64,000 nucleotides of DNA from Marinithermofilum abyssi (GTDB taxonomy: Bacteria; Bacillota; Bacilli; Thermoactinomycetales; DSM-45169): assembly GCF_014641195.1 (NCBI RefSeq), contig NZ_BMHQ01000007.1:62001-126000 (forward strand). Reading direction: 5' to 3'. A program made the position numbers and the translations under genes. A model generated the notes under the pieces. The model was given only the letters and a program-made list of their open reading frames with translations. It had not been told where the DNA came from and searched no databases. Each line of letters opens with the position of its first letter. The first letter of the stretch is position 1. Positions 59,259 through 64,000 of the stretch are shown here, one piece after another.

Positions 59259-59939
59259 TTATGTCCACATCCGTCGGAATACCAAGCGGAACCGGTCTTT
59301 TCGGTGTGCACGGAGCACCCGATGAAACTTGCTCCGGGCCGATCGGTTGGGAAAGTCGGAAACCAGCAGACGCTGCAGATGCTTCACTTTTTCATGCTTG
59401 CTCTCCAATTTGACCAATGCTCGTGCACACACTTCATAATAGCGAATGTCTTCCGTGGTAAAACGGGCGGCAATCTCCAAATGAAGCAAAGCCTGTTGCT
59501 TGCGATTGGTCTGTATGTACACCTCTGCCAGCAGCGCATGGGCAAAAGGGTCTTGCGGGTTGATCGCCAAACCGTTGAGCAACTGATTTTCCGCTTGAGC
59601 CAAAGAATGCTCGTTCATCAGCATAAACCGTCCGTATTCACGATACCCCCGGCTGTAATCCGGATGGATTTTCAGCACGTTCTCATAGGTGGAACGAGAC
59701 TCGTCGAGACGGCCCATCTCCTCGAGAATCTGAGCCTTCATCAGCATGCCGTCCGCATGCTTCGGACAGGACTCCAAAAATTCCTCTACGGCGGACAAAG
59801 CTTCCTCATAATGGCCCTTGGTGCGCTTCCGCCAAACTTTCTCCAAACGATCCTCCGTACCGGCATGGAGCCGCTCTCCCTGGCCTGACTCTACAGAAGA
59901 ATGCAGCGATTCTTTTTCCATCGTACCCGATCCTGCCAT
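59259..59939 (-). CDS. Tetratricopeptide repeat protein
   Basis: The ATG at 59939 follows AAAAGGGGGAA and gives 226 residues. TPR-like helical repeats cover about residues 55-190 (KGHYEEALSAVEEFLESCPK, DESRSTYENVLKIHPDYSRG, AQAENQLLNGLAINPQDPFA, KQQALLHLEIAARFTTEDIR). Such proteins are adaptors; the partner is unknown. No signal peptide. A highly basic segment ends it (HRVLRAHRKDRFRLVFRRMW). Confidence 0.85.
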   Translation of the reverse strand: MAGSGTMEKESLHSSVESGQGERLHAGTEDRLEKVWRKRTKGHYEEALSAVEEFLESCPKHADGMLMKAQILEEMGRLDESRSTYENVLKIHPDYSRGYREYGRFMLMNEHSLAQAENQLLNGLAINPQDPFAHALLAEVYIQTNRKQQALLHLEIAARFTTEDIRYYEVCARALVKLESKHEKVKHLQRLLVSDFPNRSARSKFHRVLRAHRKDRFRLVFRRMWT

Positions 59940-60069
59940 CGCGATTCCCCCTTTTCCCGCTAACTCCGCTGTTCCGCACCCCTTCACACGTATCCCTCAA
60001 AGGAACGATTCGATTTTATCGTACTCGACAAATTTTGTCACGGTTTTTCGACAAATTTTTGCTCAATTA

Positions 60070-60120
60070 ATAAAAAAGCCCTGCTCTACACCCCGATTAC
60101 TGCTTTGGATGTAGACAGGG
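60070..60120 (-). terminator. Terminator of the YpuI gene
   Basis: CCCTGctCTACA and TGTAGacAGGG pair over a 20-base loop; on the minus strand the stem is followed by GCTTTTTTATT. Confidence 0.65.
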
Positions 60121-60132
60121 GAGGATAGAGGT

Positions 60133-60651
60133 TTAACGCATGACTAGGCTAGGTTGTTGCATGCGCATACGGGTCTCGTAATCCGTTTCATAATATTCCA
60201 GCTCATCCCGAAGCTCTTCAAACACCTTGGACAGAGAGAGCGTCAGTTTCCGCAGGGATTCCGGAGGTTGCTGACGGAATCGGATGGCATCCTGGGCAGT
60301 ATAGCAGTATCTACCATCTTCTTCATAAACTTCGTTGCGCGGGTAATAAAAATTATAGATACAAACGTGCACCACTTCATGCAGCACCTTTTCCGCGAAA
60401 GCCGAGTTGAATTTGGCCCGCCGCAGCACCAAACTCAGCTTTTCATAGCCGATCTCACAAGCCACCAGCAGATGGCGAAGATCCGACACATACTCCTTCA
60501 GATATGTTTCCGTTTCCTCGTCCCGGACATCCGACTCTTCCAGCAGTTTGGGTATATGGTACCCGTTTAAAAACCCTTCCAGGCGCTCATTAACCACTTT
60601 GAGACGATCCCGGGTCAGTTTGCACAAATCCTTGATTTGCTCGGCAGGCAT
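60133..60651 (-). CDS. ypuI: DUF3907 (YpuI-like) protein
   Basis: The 172-residue protein matches B. subtilis YpuI/DUF3907: YKLLHQC-like region as VLHEVVHVCIYNFYYPRNEV (about 90-109), YTAQDAIRFRQQPP and the family end LRDELEYYETDYETRM. Function is unknown. ypuI lies near sporulation genes in Bacillus. It is monocistronic with its own terminator. Confidence 0.8.
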   Translation of the reverse strand: MPAEQIKDLCKLTRDRLKVVNERLEGFLNGYHIPKLLEESDVRDEETETYLKEYVSDLRHLLVACEIGYEKLSLVLRRAKFNSAFAEKVLHEVVHVCIYNFYYPRNEVYEEDGRYCYTAQDAIRFRQQPPESLRKLTLSLSKVFEELRDELEYYETDYETRMRMQQPSLVMR

Positions 60652-60724
60652 TCCCCATCCGTACCCCCTTGGAAGCTTAAATCAGGTTCGCTTCCAGTAT
60701 AGCATGTTCCTTCACGGATGCCAC

Positions 60725-61600
60725 TCACGGATTTCCCATTCCTTCTTCCTTGGGGATCCACAGCTCTGCCTGTACCCCGTAATGATCAGAGCCTTCCTCC
60801 TGCAGCACATAGCATTGAAGCACCTTGACCTGTGAAGAAGCGAAGATATAATCGATCCTCCTGACCGGCTGAGGGACGGGATATGTCATCCCGTTTCCTT
60901 CCCCTTTTTCTTCAAAGGCATCGGTGAGATGGTCCCGGATCCGCTGGATTTCAGGAGACTCGGGAACTGCATTCATATCCCCGGTCAGAATGACAGGGTA
61001 GCGGGCCTGACGAATGAATGCCATCATTTCATCCGCTTCTTTCAAACGCAACTCCGGATCCATCCAGGATAAATGCGTGGTGAATACATGCATCTTTGTT
61101 CCACCTGCCTGGATCACCGCTTCGGGAAACCCCGGTAAAGACTGCACACCTTTTTCCGGCTCTTGGGAGCTGATCCGGGACAATTCGTGGTTGGAAAATC
61201 GGATGATGGGATACCGGGAGAGAACAGCCAGCCCGTACTCCCGGCGCGGATACCCTGGATGCAGCGGATCGAGTGAATAGATGGGAGCAAAACGCACCTT
61301 CATCCCCAACTGTTCCCCCAGCCAGGCAGCTTGATCGACAAATCGGCTCCGGTCCGACCAGTGTTTGTCCACTTCTTGCAGCGTCACTACATCAGCATCA
61401 GCTTGTTCGATCACCTGTCGGATCCGGTCCAAGTTGAGACGGTTTTGATGGTCGGCCCCGTGATGGATGTTGAAAGTCAACACCTTCACTATCGCTCCCC
61501 GCCTTTCCTTTCGGGCCTCGATCGTTGACGGATGGACCAGAAGCAGACACAGGCAAAGCACAACCGATAACCATCGAAACCTTTGTCCAAATCGCAACAA
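60725..61600 (-). CDS. Secreted endonuclease/exonuclease/phosphatase-family hydrolase
   Basis: The EEP fold is shown by KVLTFNIHHGADHQNRL (metal Asn), VVTLQEVDKHW (metal Glu), FTTHLSWMDPELR, VILTGDMNAVPESPEI (catalytic Asp/Asn) and RRIDYIFASS with the final SDHYGV histidine. The TTG at 61600 follows GGGGAGG and gives 291 residues with an N-terminal hydrophobic segment (VVLCLCLLLVHPS), suggesting export. It could act on phosphoesters or sphingomyelin-like lipids; the substrate is not known. Confidence 0.85.
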   Translation of the reverse strand: MLRFGQRFRWLSVVLCLCLLLVHPSTIEARKERRGAIVKVLTFNIHHGADHQNRLNLDRIRQVIEQADADVVTLQEVDKHWSDRSRFVDQAAWLGEQLGMKVRFAPIYSLDPLHPGYPRREYGLAVLSRYPIIRFSNHELSRISSQEPEKGVQSLPGFPEAVIQAGGTKMHVFTTHLSWMDPELRLKEADEMMAFIRQARYPVILTGDMNAVPESPEIQRIRDHLTDAFEEKGEGNGMTYPVPQPVRRIDYIFASSQVKVLQCYVLQEEGSDHYGVQAELWIPKEEGMGNP

Positions 61601-61635
61601 AATCCTGTCCTCCCCTTTCGGCAATCCCTTCACCT

Positions 61636-62331
61636 CTACAGCAATTCTCGCAGCCGCGACTCCCATTGGGAAGGCTGCACCCGCCAATGCGGCTCATCAA
61701 CTGGTACCGGCTCTTGGATCGACATCACCCGCGGCAGCACTTTTTTTTCAACGCTCGGATTCCATTGTCTCTGTAAAATCAAGAATTTTTCGCCTGTGAA
61801 AAGTGAATAGCCGTCCCACGTCAGATCCCAGACAAAAGCATGATCGGATATCCGGCGAACATGAATCCCCAACTGAGAACCTCCCACACAAATCATATCA
61901 TCGCTGTCCGGTTCTTGGTGCCAGGGAATCCGCTTGATCGTTTTTCCATCCAGCACAATCACTTTCTCCTGACGAACGCCACACTGGAATTTCAGCTGAC
62001 ACGAGTGATCTCCTGCCGTTATGCGCATCACTTTCTTCAGCATGACTGCAGCCGCCGGCAGAGCCGACGAAATCGTTTCATCACTGTCCATGAGACGGCC
62101 TTCGATAGAAAGCTCGTAGGCAATTTGCTTATTATGTAATGGATAACGGATATGTATGGCCAGCCGAGTACCGGCAATGGTAAAGAAATGATCACTATCC
62201 CCTTCCACCGCCAATTCCCATTGCTCCACAAGCCGATCGTTGTGACGAATACACCCCCGCTTTCCGTCATGCTCCAACAGAAGAGTGTGATGTCGACGGT
62301 TGACATCCACCAACCAGCATTTTCTGTCCAT
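61636..62331 (-). CDS. Protein with two FAIM-like beta-sandwich repeats
   Basis: The ATG at 62331 follows AAGGAGA and gives 231 residues. Two similar halves can be aligned by eye: CWLVDVNRRHHTLLLEHDGK... FTIAGTRLAIHI...ELSIEGRLMD (about 4-80) and CQLKFQCGVRQEKVIVLDGK...ICVGGSQLGIHV...DLTWDGYSLFTGE (about 102-180). The pattern (hydrophobic strand, Gly-Gly-x-x-x-x-I-x-I, then LTxDGxxL) is that of FAIM, a eukaryotic apoptosis inhibitor and its bacterial relatives. Function is unknown. The assignment is tentative. Confidence 0.55.
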   Translation of the reverse strand: MDRKCWLVDVNRRHHTLLLEHDGKRGCIRHNDRLVEQWELAVEGDSDHFFTIAGTRLAIHIRYPLHNKQIAYELSIEGRLMDSDETISSALPAAAVMLKKVMRITAGDHSCQLKFQCGVRQEKVIVLDGKTIKRIPWHQEPDSDDMICVGGSQLGIHVRRISDHAFVWDLTWDGYSLFTGEKFLILQRQWNPSVEKKVLPRVMSIQEPVPVDEPHWRVQPSQWESRLRELL

Positions 62332-62462
62332 CTGGTATGCTCTCCTTAACAAGTTTAAAAAAACCTTCTATCTACATTATTCGCAACAAAATTCCATATT
62401 CGTGTCAAATACAAAAGGAACCGAATATTTCGGCCCCTTTTTACAACGGTCTGATTTCATTG

Positions 62463-62654
62463 TTAATGGTAAGGCTTTTTGTGATGATGTTGAATGGTTT
62501 GCTCAATAATTTCATTCAGATCTTTTCGATTGATCAACCGAATATCCGTATGCAATATCACTTCCGAATCCAGCTCTTCTTCTTTTAACAACTCGTACAA
62601 ATCAGGGGAGACTGTCAGAATCAGTGTGGATAACTTAAGCGTTTCCACATCCAT
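62463..62654 (-). CDS. Small hypothetical protein
   Basis: A 63-residue protein (MDVETLKLSTLILTVSPDLY) with an acidic middle and a His-rich end (HHHKKPYH). A GAGGTG site overlaps the possible starts, so GTG at 62648 is an alternative. Soluble and helical by composition. I do not recognise it. Confidence 0.5.
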   Translation of the reverse strand: MDVETLKLSTLILTVSPDLYELLKEEELDSEVILHTDIRLINRKDLNEIIEQTIQHHHKKPYH

Positions 62655-62771
62655 CACCTCGAAAAAGGGTGCAAAGATGTTACCTGTCTCACTCTTTCCT
62701 TTCTTTTATTATGAGTGCAGATGCCTTCCCCTTGTCAATCACCCCTTACCCATTTTCCAAAGAATCCGGCA

Positions 62772-63203
62772 TCAGGATCGGGGTCGGCCGCCGAGTAAAA
62801 TGGCGTGGTCCACTTTGATACAACGACCCATAATCACTGTCAATCCCGCTTCCCTGGCGATCACTGCCGCTTCCTCGTTGACAATGCCCTGTTGAAGCCA
62901 CAACACCTTCGCTTTCGCCTGAACCGCATCTTCGGCCACGGGTACGCAATGCTCGCTTCGGCGAAACACATCCACGATATCGATAGGTTCCTCAATTTCC
63001 CGAACAGAGGCAAACGGCTTTTCTCCCAACACCGTTTCCGTCAACATGGGATTCACGGGAAAAATGCGATATCCTGCATCTTGCAAGGCTTGAGCAATCA
63101 TATAACTGGTACGGTGCGGCTTGTCGGAGAGACCGACAACGGCGATGTTGCGGGCCTCGGCCAGCAATTGACGGATGGTTCCGTTATCCGGATTTTGATG
63201 CAA
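62772..63203 (-). CDS. CoA-binding protein (YccU-like)
   Basis: The 143-residue protein is a small Rossmann-type CoA-binding domain: AVVGLSDKPHRTSYMIAQAL with the nucleotide loop, RIFPVNPMLTETVLGEKPF, DIVDVFRRSEHCVPVAEDAV and VLWLQQGIVNEEAAVIAREA. The final GRCIKVDHAIL is typical. Homologues occur widely and bind CoA or acyl-CoA; the role is unclear. TTG start at 63203 follows AGGGAGTGGAG. Confidence 0.88.
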   Translation of the reverse strand: MHQNPDNGTIRQLLAEARNIAVVGLSDKPHRTSYMIAQALQDAGYRIFPVNPMLTETVLGEKPFASVREIEEPIDIVDVFRRSEHCVPVAEDAVQAKAKVLWLQQGIVNEEAAVIAREAGLTVIMGRCIKVDHAILLGGRPRS

Positions 63204-63235
63204 TCGACTCCACTCCCTATCGGTTTTCTTCCTTC

Positions 63236-63285
63236 AATATATTGTTTGATAATCATCTTCAAATATACTGTTTGACTATCATCTT
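63236..63285. repeat. Tandem direct repeat of about 25 bases
   Basis: AATATATTGTTTGATAATCA and AATATACTGTTTGACTATCA start two adjacent units, each continuing with TCTTC. The unit copies differ at two to three positions. They lie between the spo0M terminator and the CoA-binding gene start. Confidence 0.7.
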
Positions 63286-63303
63286 CTCAATCTAGGCAAA
63301 AAG

Positions 63304-63327
63304 ACACCCCAGCATCGGGGTGTCCTG
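63304..63327 (-). terminator. Terminator of spo0M
   Basis: GACACCCC and CGGGGTGTC pair; on the minus strand the stem is followed by TTTTTGCC, just past the spo0M stop. Confidence 0.85.
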
Positions 63328-63329
63328 GC

Positions 63330-64000
63330 TCACACTTCTTTATAACGCTCGATGATCTGCCGAATTTTTTTCTGCAACGGTGCGGCATCATCCTCCAAAT
63401 CTTCCTCCGTGACGGAGAAGCGCAATTTGGTTTCGTCCAGTCCAAACCGCTCGTCAAAGGCTCCGTTCGGCCCCCGATCACTGCGATCCACCTCCAGAAT
63501 CGCCTCGCCAGTTTCGGTGAAGGCCAGCTCCACTTCATCTAAATAATACCTGTATTCTTGCGGCGGGCGGAACGCAAATTCCTGCACAAACGGACGCTCT
63601 GTTTTATATTTGGTAAACTCCGCTTCGACTGCTTTCGGCTCGAATCCCATCTTTTTCAGGTTGTCAAAGACCGCCTGGGCCCGCCGGTGCAAAGAGACTT
63701 GTATGTAATCCTTATCGGTGGGATCAACAGCATTGTCAATATCCGCCCCCGTTTTGAAATACACTTCAAAATCGTCCGTAGTAATGGGTGCATCCAACGG
63801 AAGCTCAAACTGGAAAGGAACTTTCTTCGTCGCGCCCGGTTCGATTTCGAATCCGTCCAACAGCGGGAACTCATACCAAACGTGATTCCGAGACAAGCCT
63901 TCTTTTTTCCAACGCACCACGAGATAGAGGTAGATTTGATCGATGGTTTGCCGTGCCATGCCGCCTTCTACTACCACTTCGCCCTTAACGGTTTCACCCT
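63330..64000 (-). CDS. spo0M: Sporulation-control protein Spo0M, cut by the right window edge
   Basis: About 223 residues of the C-terminal part are visible. The frame continues past the window with GETVKGEVVVEGG, the arrestin-like N-domain. Recognisable segments are WYEFPLLDGFEIEPGATKKV, PFQFELPLDAPIT and YYLDEVELAFTETGEAILEV. Spo0M (YgaI) is an arrestin-fold protein that modulates sporulation onset in Bacillus. It has a strong terminator. The start lies outside the window. Confidence 0.9.
   Translation of the reverse strand, partial: GETVKGEVVVEGGMARQTIDQIYLYLVVRWKKEGLSRNHVWYEFPLLDGFEIEPGATKKVPFQFELPLDAPITTDDFEVYFKTGADIDNAVDPTDKDYIQVSLHRRAQAVFDNLKKMGFEPKAVEAEFTKYKTERPFVQEFAFRPPQEYRYYLDEVELAFTETGEAILEVDRSDRGPNGAFDERFGLDETKLRFSVTEEDLEDDAAPLQKKIRQIIERYKEV

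Noticed and set aside
1-64000. tRNA genes, CRISPR arrays and intact transposase genes
   Set aside because: No tRNA-like cloverleaf, no regularly spaced identical repeats and no transposase with catalytic motifs were seen when reading both strands.

Overview
The window is a gene-dense chromosomal segment of a spore-forming Bacillota. I infer a relative of Bacillus, most likely in or near the Thermoactinomycetaceae. The gene set includes abrB, ccpA, the acsA/acuABC cluster, rpsD next to a T-box-controlled tyrS, the ytxGH and ytxJ genes, spo0M, rsfA-type prespore regulators and a YpuI homologue. Ribosome-binding sites are strong AGGAGG-like sequences, and TTG and GTG starts are common. No tRNA, rRNA, CRISPR array, prophage or intact insertion sequence was found.

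Layout. 1-4.8 kb: M42 aminopeptidase, an AbrB protein with a cysteine-rich tail, decayed gene fragments, then a DUF1657 / YetF-like / GH18 lipoprotein group that looks linked to spore germination. 4.8-13 kb: housekeeping and accessory genes (M29 aminopeptidase, free-Met-sulfoxide reductase, Nudix, thioesterase, YrrT methyltransferase, lipid kinase, PAP2 phosphatase, histidine phosphatase, acetyltransferase) mixed with several frameshifted or truncated genes. 13-22 kb: a complete carbohydrate operon on the minus strand (isomerase, oxidoreductase, two tandem substrate-binding proteins, two permeases, LacI regulator) with a recognisable promoter and a LacI-type palindrome. 22-29.5 kb: LCP wall ligase, trmB, rpsD with a structured leader, tyrS with a T-box, and a class A PBP. 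29.6-35.3 kb: polar amino-acid ABC operon, tatA, and the potassium importer kimA under a c-di-AMP riboswitch.

35.5-44.3 kb: acetate metabolism (acsA divergent from acuABC), mtnN, ccpA, and the DAHP synthase/chorismate mutase fusion. 44.4-50.4 kb: an ECF sigma/anti-sigma pair, an EamA-type protein, ytxH and ytxG, NagZ, and an isocitrate/isopropylmalate dehydrogenase relative. 50.5-53.5 kb: two frameshifted loci (a membrane protein and an AzgA-type purine permease). 53.5-64 kb: small hypothetical genes, YtxJ bacilliredoxin, two RsfA-like regulators, DUF309 with nagA, a TPR protein, YpuI, a secreted EEP-family hydrolase, a protein that looks like a tandem FAIM-type beta repeat, a CoA-binding protein and spo0M cut by the window edge.

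The most distinctive unexplained structure is a family of dispersed, quasi-palindromic intergenic repeats (at least seven copies or relatives), usually next to gene 3' ends and sharing TGACAAA/TTTGTCA ends and internal blocks. RNA-level control is well represented: T-box(Tyr), c-di-AMP riboswitch, S4-type leader, and an unassigned structured leader before the broken purine permease.
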